The notes under the pieces are model-generated. The model was not told the origin of the DNA, did no database searches, and saw only the letters and a program-made list of their open reading frames with translations. This document shows positions 1 to 5,375 of a stretch of 7,208 nucleotides of DNA, piece by piece (position 1 is the stretch's first letter; every line of letters starts with the position of its first letter). Made by a program: the position numbers and the translations under genes. This DNA is from an uncultured Bacilli bacterium. GTDB taxonomy: Bacteria > Bacillota_I > Bacilli_A > RF39 > UBA660. The stretch covers positions 1 through 7,208 of the forward strand of contig CANQIR010000053.1 of assembly GCA_947624095.1 (NCBI GenBank). Reading direction: 5' to 3'.

Positions 1-128
1 TCCCTAACCATTCTTTGACCAGCTGACCCCCCATCAACAAAATAACCAATTAAAGCAAATATTGCTATCAACGAACCAATTATAAACCAAATTAAATTAT
101 TGGTACAAAAAGCTATAATCCCAGCCAT
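1..128 (-). CDS. Small single-helix membrane protein, 3' end cut by window edge
   Basis: Reading leftward from an ATG at 128, the frame stays open to the window edge for 42 codons. The product begins MAGIIAFCTNNLIWF and holds one hydrophobic segment at about residues 11-30, followed by a glycine-rich turn (VDGGSAGQ) and a basic stretch, so a membrane-anchored protein is likely. A good Shine-Dalgarno, AGGGG at 140-136, overlaps the stop codon of the DUF3048 gene and sits 7 nt before this ATG. An in-frame ATG two codons upstream (134) is only about 1 nt from that SD and is unlikely to be used. The 10-nt gap to the upstream gene suggests co-transcription and translational coupling with it. I do not recognise the family, and the rest of the protein is outside the window. 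The start and the existence of a gene are fairly well supported; the function is unknown. Confidence 0.6.
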   Translation of the reverse strand, partial: MAGIIAFCTNNLIWFIIGSLIAIFALIGYFVDGGSAGQRMVR

Positions 129-138
129 CTTCATTCCC

Positions 139-1185
139 CTATTCTATTACTAAATTTTGTCCTTTAGGTTGTATTTGAATATAAGTATTACCATCATTAA
201 CTACAATTTCATCCCCATTTAAATAAGTATATTTCGTTTGATTTTCTCTCTTATCCTTACTCCATTTAATAGGTATTGCTTTTCCTTCAGTAATTAAATA
301 TCCATCTCCACTACCTAAATTATCAAATTCTTGTCTACCTTTATTATCATTAGCGATTGCACTATTTGCTACTTGATATGTAATTATATTCTTAGCTGTA
401 TATTGTTTCCCAGTTACTGCATCTTTATGCACTTCACCATTAGCAAATCTTTTATACACCTTAGCTTCTTCATCATACTCATAACTAGTCGTCATATAGT
501 TAGAATATCTAATTGTTACCTTTTTCGCATCCTTAACCCCATCAACACTACTATAATCAACACTATCCGCACTATAATCTAATAATAAAGGCTTATTGGT
601 TTCTGTTCTGTAATTTAGTGCTTTAACAGCTTCATTAAGCATTGCTGTACTTGTAAATCCTGTATGTTCATAAGGAACATTAAGTTCTGTCTTTCTAATA
701 AAATACTTTCCTTCATAAGTAAGACCATTAATATTATTAATCCGATAAGTACTTATATCACTTTGTGCTTGTGGACTCCATCCCCAATGTACATAATAAG
801 CATCATTTTCCATAGCATAATCCAAAAAATAATGTCTTGAGCTTCTTACCGAACCAATATTTTCTACGTTGACATCCTTAAATACCGCCATTAAACGAGT
901 AATTCCGCCTTCAACAATCATTTCATACACTATATAAGCATCCTGTAAACCCATATGATTAGCTCTTGCAATATCATGATTATTAATCATTACTGCAAAA
1001 GGTCTAGAGGTTGAACTAACATCTACTATTTTAATCCCCTCATCAACTTGATCTACTACCGGATTATTTTCCTTATCTTCTTTGCCTTCCGATTCCCTAG
1101 TTACCAAAAAATATATTCCAATTCCAATTAATATTATAAATACTATACTAACTAATGCTAATGTATTATTGTTAAATCTCTTCAT
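139..1185 (-). CDS. DUF3048 (YerB-like) membrane-anchored extracytoplasmic protein
   Basis: The protein has 348 residues: a short basic start (MKRFNNN), one membrane helix at about 9-28, a charged linker, then an extracytoplasmic body. The N-terminal DUF3048 domain covers about 60-190 and shows its usual signatures: RPFAVMINNH at 61-70, the YEMIVEGGITRLMAVF region at 87-102, IGSVRSSRHYFLDYA at 110-124 and YVHWGWSP at 131-138. The C-terminal DUF3048 domain covers about 225-340 and ends with GDGYLITEGKAIPIKW (293-308) and a GNTYIQIQP strand. Bacillus YerB is described as a lipoprotein; here there is no lipobox cysteine, so an uncleaved N-terminal helix is the likelier anchor. The molecular function of the family is not established; a cell-envelope role is inferred. 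The ATG at 1185 has GAGGG about 10 nt upstream and its own promoter candidate. The next gene begins 10 nt after the stop and is probably coupled. Confidence 0.9.
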   Translation of the reverse strand: MKRFNNNTLALVSIVFIILIGIGIYFLVTRESEGKEDKENNPVVDQVDEGIKIVDVSSTSRPFAVMINNHDIARANHMGLQDAYIVYEMIVEGGITRLMAVFKDVNVENIGSVRSSRHYFLDYAMENDAYYVHWGWSPQAQSDISTYRINNINGLTYEGKYFIRKTELNVPYEHTGFTSTAMLNEAVKALNYRTETNKPLLLDYSADSVDYSSVDGVKDAKKVTIRYSNYMTTSYEYDEEAKVYKRFANGEVHKDAVTGKQYTAKNIITYQVANSAIANDNKGRQEFDNLGSGDGYLITEGKAIPIKWSKDKRENQTKYTYLNGDEIVVNDGNTYIQIQPKGQNLVIE

Positions 1186-1206
1186 CTAATCACTACCCTC
1201 TTTACC

Positions 1207-1235
1207 ATTATATCATAATTATTTAAAACTGATAA
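1207..1235 (-). promoter_or_regulatory. Promoter for the DUF3048 gene (sigma-A type, extended -10)
   Basis: On the minus strand the -35 is TTATCA (1235-1230, 4 of 6 to TTGACA), followed by a 17-nt spacer and a perfect TATAAT (1212-1207). TG sits one base upstream of the -10, giving TGATATAAT. The -35 overlaps the last codons of smpB. The predicted start of transcription is near 1200, right at the GAGGG Shine-Dalgarno, giving a leader of about 15 nt. It would let the DUF3048 gene be expressed separately from rnr-smpB. This is the best-matching promoter in the window, but it is a sequence prediction only. Confidence 0.65.
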
Positions 1236-1657
1236 TTTTTTGCATTCTCTCTTTGTAAATCCCTTTTCTTTATACTTTCCCTTTTATCATAAAGTTTCTT
1301 ACCCCGAGCAACTCCCAAAGCTACTTTAGCTTTACTCCCTTTCATATAAACCTTCAAAGGAACTAAACTATAACCGCTTTGACTAACCATTTCTAATAAC
1401 TTCTTAATTTCTTTTTTATGTAATAAAAGTTTTCTACTTCTTCGCTCATCATGATTATACCTATTGCCTTCTTCATATTTAGCAATATACATATTAATTA
1501 AGATAACTTCCCCATTTTTAATCATTGCAAAAGAATCCTTTAAATCAGCACTCCCTTTGCGAATACTTTTAATCTCAGTACCTGATAAAGCTATCCCACA
1601 TTCAATTTCTTTCTCAATAAAATAATCGTAATAAGCTTTTTTATTCCGTATTTCCAT
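1223..1657 (-). CDS. smpB: SsrA-binding protein SmpB
   Basis: SmpB binds tmRNA (SsrA) and brings it to ribosomes stalled on mRNAs without a stop codon, the core step of trans-translation; it acts in the cytoplasm on the ribosome. The protein has 144 residues, near the usual length of about 150-160. Family motifs are intact: [11 protein letters not shown] at 5-15, [11 protein letters not shown] at 25-35, LKDSFA at 39-44, [21 protein letters not shown] at 64-84 (RNA-binding barrel), LVPLK at 98-102, and [11 protein letters not shown] at 117-127 leading into the basic C-terminal tail (KKRDLQRE). The start is set at ATG 1657. An in-frame GTG at 1666 would add three residues, but it lies within the Shine-Dalgarno AAAGGTGA (1670-1663), placed about 6 nt before the ATG. 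It follows rnr after 42 nt, the classic partner gene. No ssrA gene is seen in the window. Confidence 0.97.
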   Translation of the reverse strand: MEIRNKKAYYDYFIEKEIECGIALSGTEIKSIRKGSADLKDSFAMIKNGEVILINMYIAKYEEGNRYNHDERRSRKLLLHKKEIKKLLEMVSQSGYSLVPLKVYMKGSKAKVALGVARGKKLYDKRESIKKRDLQRENAKNYQF

Positions 1658-1673
1658 AATCTTCACCTTTTAA

Positions 1674-1682
1674 ATTATAACA
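1674..1682 (-). promoter_or_regulatory. Possible extended -10 promoter for smpB
   Basis: The 42-nt gap between rnr and smpB holds TGTTATAAT on the minus strand (1682-1674), a perfect extended -10. No convincing -35 is found: at a 17-nt spacing the sequence is TAGTTC, overlapping the rnr stop codon. The predicted transcript would start near 1667, giving a leader of only about 10 nt that would begin at the Shine-Dalgarno. That is awkwardly short, so either the start site lies a few bases earlier or the element is weak. It would supplement read-through from the prepilin/rnr promoter. Confidence 0.45.
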
Positions 1683-1699
1683 TAACTTAAAAAGAAGAA

Positions 1700-3820
1700 C
1701 TACTCTCCTTCACTCTTCTTTGTTTTCTTATCTTCTACTAATTCAAAATCAATTAAACCCGCATCTTTATTCGCCGCTACTACTTTAATTTTTACCATAT
1801 CGCCAATTCGATAAGTCTTCTTCGTCGATTTACCAATCATTGCCAATAAATCTTCTACATAATTATAATAATCTCCTTTTAAGGTAGATACGTGAACTAA
1901 TCCCTCAATTAAATTAGGTAATTCCACAAAGAAACCAAAATTAGTAACTGAAGTTATCATCCCTTCATACTCTTCCCCAATATGACTCTCCATATACTCA
2001 GCCATTTTCATATCCAAGACATCTCGCTCAGCATTTACACTAGCTTGCTCTCTCTCTGAAGAATGACTAGCAATATCTACTAACATATTATCTAAAGTAT
2101 TAATTGTCGTCATCGAAAAATCCCCTTCAATTAAATACTTTTTTAACAACCGATGGACTGTTAAATCCGGAAATCTTCTAATTGGTGAAGTAAAATGCGT
2201 ATAAGCACGGCTTGCTAATCCAAAATGCCCCCTATTATCTTTACTATATTCTGCCTTCCGCATACTTCTTAACAATAAACTTGAAAGTATTGGAAATTCC
2301 TTTTTATCGTGTAATTCATCTAGTACTCTTTGAATCCCCTTAGGTGTTAAATCATTAATATTACTACTTAATCTATAACCAAGAATTTTTACTAAATTCA
2401 TAAAGTCTTCAATCTTTTCACTTTTTGGATTTTCGTGAATTCGGTAAATAAATGGTAAATCCATATTGTATATATGACTAGCTACCGTTTCATTCGCTGC
2501 AATCATAAAATCCTCTATCAATACTTCTCCAGACTCTCTCGTTCTCTTAACAATATCGATACATTTACCATTTTCATCTTGAATAGCTTTAGCTTCATCT
2601 AAGTCAAAATTCATATAACCTCTACCAATTTTTTCTTTTCTTAGAATATCTGCTAACTCTTTCATCTTTAATAAAGTTGGTACAAAAGGTTCATACCCGG
2701 GTGCCACAATACCTCTTTCGATAATATCATTAACTTTCTTATAAGTCATCTTACATTTGCTTTCAATAACACTCAAGAAAATATCATAATTAACAATTTT
2801 CCCTTTATCATTAATATCCATTACACAAGAAAAAGCTAATCTTTTCTCATTAGGATTTAACGAACAAATGCCATTAGAAAGTTGATGTGGTAACATCGGT
2901 ATAACTGTATCTGCTAAATAAGAACTAGTTCCTCGATTATAAGCTTCATCCCCTAAAGCCGTATCTTCCTTAACATAATTACTAACATCAGCAATATGTA
3001 CTCCTAGTCTATAAAGTCCATCTACCATCTCTAAACTAATCGCATCATCAATATCTTTCGTATCATCTCCATCAATAGTAAATATTTCCATCGCTGTTAA
3101 ATCTCTTCGACCTGCATAATCTTTTTCACTAATACTATTTGGAATACTCTCTAATTCCTTTTCTACTTCTTCGCCAAAATCTTCATAAATACCATATTTA
3201 TAAGCGATACTTAAAATATCTACTCCCGGATCATCCTTATGACCAATAATTTTAATCACATCAGCAATAAAAGTCTTCCTACTAACTTGTTTCGTAATCT
3301 TTACTAATACCTTATGTCCCTCTACACAATAAAAAGTACTACTCTTAGTTAAAATTACATCGATATCTTTCTTATTATCGTCTAATTTTAAATGAAAATT
3401 ATTATCTTTTAATATAATCTCCCCAACTAAAGTTGATAATTCTCTTTTTAAAATCTTAATAATTTTCCCTTCTTTTTTTATCTTCCCAGGAAAAGTCTCA
3501 CAAAGAACTATATCATCATCTAAAGCATCCCCTAGATTCTCACTAGCAATATATATATCCTCTTCTTTATCTAAGATAACAAACCCAAATCCCTTTTTAT
3601 TAACTGATAACTTACCTATCTTTAAAGAAGGACAATTTTTAAGTAATATATATTTCCCTTTTTTAGTATAAAAAACTTTATATTCTGCTACTAAGTCTTC
3701 CAAAGCATTAACTACTTCACGATATTCACTAGGACTTTTAAGTCCTAACATATCATTTATCTCTATAGCTTCCTTAGCTTCATGAACATTTTCTAATACC
3801 TGTAATATTTTCTCTTTCAT
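1700..3820 (-). CDS. rnr: Ribonuclease R (3'-5' exoribonuclease, RNase II/RNB family)
   Basis: RNase R is a processive, Mg-dependent 3'-5' exoribonuclease that degrades structured RNA and the defective mRNA released by trans-translation. The protein has 706 residues, shorter than the roughly 780 of Bacillus subtilis. An N-terminal winged-helix region covers about 1-60 and cold-shock-type OB folds about 63-200, including KGFGFVI at 76-82. The RNB catalytic domain covers about 235-560, and an S1 domain about 616-693 (GMITSVTNFGFFVEL). The metal-binding motif TIDGDDTKDIDDA at 248-260 supplies Asp 250, 256, 258 and 259, with the same spacing as D201/D207/D209/D210 of RNase II. The conserved THFTSPIRRFPD at 540-551 carries the catalytic arginine region. 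The start is ATG 3820, with AGGAG 7 nt upstream. An upstream in-frame ATG at 3862 has no SD and would overlap the prepilin gene. The short acidic-basic tail suggests little extra RNA-binding sequence at the C terminus. Confidence 0.97.
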   Translation of the reverse strand: MKEKILQVLENVHEAKEAIEINDMLGLKSPSEYREVVNALEDLVAEYKVFYTKKGKYILLKNCPSLKIGKLSVNKKGFGFVILDKEEDIYIASENLGDALDDDIVLCETFPGKIKKEGKIIKILKRELSTLVGEIILKDNNFHLKLDDNKKDIDVILTKSSTFYCVEGHKVLVKITKQVSRKTFIADVIKIIGHKDDPGVDILSIAYKYGIYEDFGEEVEKELESIPNSISEKDYAGRRDLTAMEIFTIDGDDTKDIDDAISLEMVDGLYRLGVHIADVSNYVKEDTALGDEAYNRGTSSYLADTVIPMLPHQLSNGICSLNPNEKRLAFSCVMDINDKGKIVNYDIFLSVIESKCKMTYKKVNDIIERGIVAPGYEPFVPTLLKMKELADILRKEKIGRGYMNFDLDEAKAIQDENGKCIDIVKRTRESGEVLIEDFMIAANETVASHIYNMDLPFIYRIHENPKSEKIEDFMNLVKILGYRLSSNINDLTPKGIQRVLDELHDKKEFPILSSLLLRSMRKAEYSKDNRGHFGLASRAYTHFTSPIRRFPDLTVHRLLKKYLIEGDFSMTTINTLDNMLVDIASHSSEREQASVNAERDVLDMKMAEYMESHIGEEYEGMITSVTNFGFFVELPNLIEGLVHVSTLKGDYYNYVEDLLAMIGKSTKKTYRIGDMVKIKVVAANKDAGLIDFELVEDKKTKKSEGE

Positions 3821-3832
3821 AGTATCACTCCT
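3821..3832 (-). promoter_or_regulatory. Shine-Dalgarno of rnr embedded in the prepilin gene end
   Basis: The minus-strand AGGAG (3832-3828) lies in the last codons of the prepilin-like gene. Its TGA stop (3827-3825) falls between this site and the rnr ATG at 3820, with 7 nt of spacing. The arrangement fixes the rnr start and implies that ribosomes finishing the prepilin gene are placed next to the rnr start, so translation of the two is probably coupled. It also shows that TGA is read as a stop in this organism. Confidence 0.85.
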
Positions 3833-4208
3833 GTAACGTACAAGTCTTTTCTCCCCGAACATATTGCACTAAAACATAGTCATCTAACAACTCTCTATCG
3901 CCAACAACTTTTCCTTCTTTCGGATTATACATATCATCAGCAATTAAACCACTCTCAATTAAGTTCTTTATTGTAATCTTACAACTTTCTGAACTAGCAT
4001 TCCTCTTACATTCTGATTTTTTATCACTATAATCCATCTTTTCAATATAAGAACAAGCTGCACTTTCTAAACGCATTTTATAATTCTCATATTCATTTTC
4101 TCTTTCTCTACCTTGCATACCTACCATATTATTCGCAATAACCAAGGTAACTACTGCTAAAAGTGCTATAACTACTAGAATTTCAATTAAAGTAAATCCT
4201 CTATTCAT
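3825..4208 (-). CDS. Type IV prepilin-like protein (N-terminal methylation/cleavage domain)
   Basis: The protein has 127 residues. It starts with a class III signal peptide: MNRG followed by FTLIEILVVIALL, with the cleavage glycine at 4, Phe at +1 and Glu at +5 of the mature protein, then a hydrophobic helix to about residue 25. A prepilin peptidase (PilD/ComC type) would cut and methylate it; none is in the window. The rest is a small globular domain with four cysteines (52, 67, 76, 123), possibly forming disulfides outside the membrane, and a CKITIKNLIESGLI stretch typical of small pseudopilin-like proteins. Start: ATG 4208, preceded by GGTGAT 4 nt upstream. An in-frame ATG at 4220 has no SD and would lie almost at the predicted transcript start. 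It sits alone between secG and rnr with no other pilus or competence gene. It may be a minor pilin or pseudopilin; the exact role is unknown. Confidence 0.88.
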   Translation of the reverse strand: MNRGFTLIEILVVIALLAVVTLVIANNMVGMQGRERENEYENYKMRLESAACSYIEKMDYSDKKSECKRNASSESCKITIKNLIESGLIADDMYNPKEGKVVGDRELLDDYVLVQYVRGEKTCTLQE

Positions 4209-4230
4209 TATTATCACCATTCTATATAAG

Positions 4231-4239
4231 ATTATAGCA
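4231..4239 (-). promoter_or_regulatory. Extended -10 promoter for prepilin-rnr-smpB
   Basis: The minus strand reads TGCTATAAT (4239-4231), a perfect extended -10. At a 17-nt spacing the -35 position falls on the T-run of the secG terminator (4259-4254, all T), so only two of six -35 bases match; extended -10 promoters often tolerate this. Predicted transcription starts near 4224, giving a leader of about 16 nt before ATG 4208. Its place directly behind a terminator makes it the probable main promoter of the prepilin-rnr-smpB unit. Confidence 0.65.
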
Positions 4240-4251
4240 AATTAATGCAAT

Positions 4252-4272
4252 AAAAAAAAGGTCTTATGACCT
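4252..4272 (-). terminator. Intrinsic terminator of secG
   Basis: On the minus strand AGGTC (4272-4268), loop ATAA, and GACCT (4263-4259) form a 5-bp stem with a 4-base loop, followed by seven further T residues (4258-4252). The left arm begins inside the secG stop codon TAG (4273-4271). The stem is short, so termination may be partial. The plus strand has no T-run after the hairpin, so it works in one direction only. Confidence 0.75.
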
Positions 4273-4486
4273 ACTTAACATATAATATAAATGATAATAC
4301 AAAGAAAATAATTCCCAGCAATATTGTTAATCTCGTAATTAATAATTCAAACCCTCGTTCCTTTTGATGTTGGAATAAAGCTTCATTACCACCCGTAATT
4401 ATTTGACTAGCATCACTTGACTTATTACTTTGTAATAATACTAATACTATTAATAAAATTGATACTATTAATAATGCAATTTCCAT
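4271..4486 (-). CDS. secG: Preprotein translocase subunit SecG
   Basis: SecG is the small, non-essential subunit of the SecYEG membrane channel and helps SecA-driven protein export. The protein has 71 residues, typical for Gram-positive SecG. It has two hydrophobic helices, about 3-19 and 50-69, joined by a cytoplasmic loop. The family signature is clear: IVLVLLQSNKSSDAS at 13-27 and the GGNEALFQHQKERGFE region at 32-47, followed by LLITRLTILL. The ATG at 4486 has GGAGAG 6 nt upstream. It stands before rnr and smpB as in many Firmicutes, but here a terminator and a prepilin-like gene separate it from rnr, so it is probably a single-gene transcript with its own promoter in the gap before it. 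Confidence 0.96.
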   Translation of the reverse strand: MEIALLIVSILLIVLVLLQSNKSSDASQIITGGNEALFQHQKERGFELLITRLTILLGIIFFVLSFILYVK

Positions 4487-4510
4487 CCGTATCTCTCCGT
4501 TTCAATAAGT

Positions 4511-4539
4511 AATTTAACATAAAACTCCCTTAAAAGCAA
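4511..4539 (-). promoter_or_regulatory. Candidate secG promoter
   Basis: In the 60-nt gap after the ABC unit the minus strand reads TTGCTT (4539-4534), a 17-nt spacer, and TAAATT (4516-4511), with TG one base before the -10 (TGTTAAATT). The matches are 3 of 6 and 4 of 6, but the spacing and TGn extension are right. The predicted leader is about 18 nt. This is weaker than the other promoter candidates here. It overlaps an imperfect hairpin. Confidence 0.4.
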
Positions 4540-4544
4540 GTTTT
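4521..4544 (-). other. Imperfect hairpin after the ABC transporter unit
   Basis: Three bases after the second permease's stop codon the minus strand has AAAACT (4544-4539) and AGTTTT (4526-4521), with inner CTT/AAG pairing that extends the stem across one wobble and one mismatch. The T-run is only four bases and is part of the stem, so it is a weak terminator at best. It may cause partial termination of the ABC transcript before secG, or may just be AT-rich chance pairing overlapping the secG promoter. Confidence 0.3.
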
Positions 4545-4546
4545 AA

Positions 4547-5374
4547 CTACAAATTATACTTAGTCTTCATATAAACAATGAATATTACACTTACTAATAA
4601 AGCTAATCCTATAGCTATTGTTAATATCAATCCTATTTTTTCAATATTTAAAATCTTTAATTGACTCTTCTTATATCCCAAATAATAATATATTTTATTA
4701 TTAAGTTCCTCATCTTTAATTAAATTTACAATACTAGCTATTAAAACAACTATTAAAATTAATAAGGCACCAACATTTATTTTCTTCAAAGCCTTTATTA
4801 GAAAAGTATAATCTGGTCCTGCTTTTGATAAACCACCTGATATTAACCCGCCAATCTTTTTATCTAATACTTCTGTAAACTCGTCTCTTTCCGACCAATC
4901 TTTTAAAGTAATCCGAAATGTCGCTTCGTCTGATTCTTCCAATAAATCATCATACAATTCTTTATTAATAGCATAAGCATATAATTCTTCACCTTCATAT
5001 TTAACTTCATCAAATATATATTCTTCACCATTAATAGTTAAACTTACCTTTTCTTCATTCTCCTGCATCCACGCAGGTGCTATTACTTCATTTTTCTTTA
5101 AATTCTCATCATAAGTAATATAAACACTACTATTTTTATCCGCCCCACTTACACCAATATTAACCTTATCTACTCCCTTTAACTTTTTAATCTTTTCTTC
5201 CATAGATTTTCCAGTTTTAACCTCAATATAAGGATTAATATAAGTCCGGTTATTTCTTAAAATATAATAATGTTCACTAATTTTTAAAACACTTACTCCT
5301 ATTAATAAAAAAGTTAAACAAATTAAATATATTCTAGTAATTTTACTCTTCAAAAAACTTTTAAATATTAACAT
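4547..5374 (-). CDS. Second ABC permease-like membrane protein (three-helix, FtsX-like)
   Basis: The protein has 275 residues. A basic start (MLIFKSFLKSKITR) leads to a helix at about 13-31. A large charged extracytoplasmic domain covers about 32-195. A helix at about 201-219 and a third at about 246-268 follow. The segment between the last two (KDEELNNKIYYYLGYKKSQLKILNIEKIG) is laid out like the cytoplasmic loop of the neighbouring FtsX-type permease, which has LLKALGYSKKEI. A fourth helix is missing: the protein ends KTKYNL just after helix three. The start is ATG 5374, 1 nt after the upstream permease's stop, with SD GGGGTGAT at 5386-5379; an in-frame GTG at 5383 is part of that SD. With the ATPase and the first permease it probably forms an exporter or envelope-acting complex; the substrate is unknown. 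The family assignment rests on layout and context, so it is less sure than for its neighbour. Confidence 0.75.
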   Translation of the reverse strand: MLIFKSFLKSKITRIYLICLTFLLIGVSVLKISEHYYILRNNRTYINPYIEVKTGKSMEEKIKKLKGVDKVNIGVSGADKNSSVYITYDENLKKNEVIAPAWMQENEEKVSLTINGEEYIFDEVKYEGEELYAYAINKELYDDLLEESDEATFRITLKDWSERDEFTEVLDKKIGGLISGGLSKAGPDYTFLIKALKKINVGALLILIVVLIASIVNLIKDEELNNKIYYYLGYKKSQLKILNIEKIGLILTIAIGLALLVSVIFIVYMKTKYNL

Positions 5375-5375
5375 T

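Noticed and set aside
331..582. Open frame of 83 codons on the plus strand
   Set aside because: It lies fully antisense to the well-conserved DUF3048 gene, has no recognisable domain, and its Ile/Ser/Tyr/Cys-rich composition is what the antisense of an AT-rich gene gives.
1186..1222. tmRNA gene (ssrA) or other structured RNA next to smpB
   Set aside because: The gaps around smpB are only about 40 nt and hold promoter-like elements, too short for tmRNA; no tRNA-like ends are seen elsewhere in the gaps.
3825..3827. TGA read as tryptophan (Mollicutes-type code)
   Set aside because: Trp residues in conserved motifs (for example HWGWSP in the DUF3048 protein) use TGG, and TGA ends both the prepilin and the ABC ATPase exactly where the next gene starts.
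3821..3862. Longer RNase R starting at ATG 3862
   Set aside because: It would overlap the prepilin gene by 38 nt and has no Shine-Dalgarno, while ATG 3820 has AGGAG at 7 nt and a family-like N terminus (MKEKILQ).
4209..4220. Longer prepilin starting at ATG 4220
   Set aside because: It has no SD, lies almost on the predicted transcript start, and adds MVII before a standard class III leader; GGTGAT serves ATG 4208.
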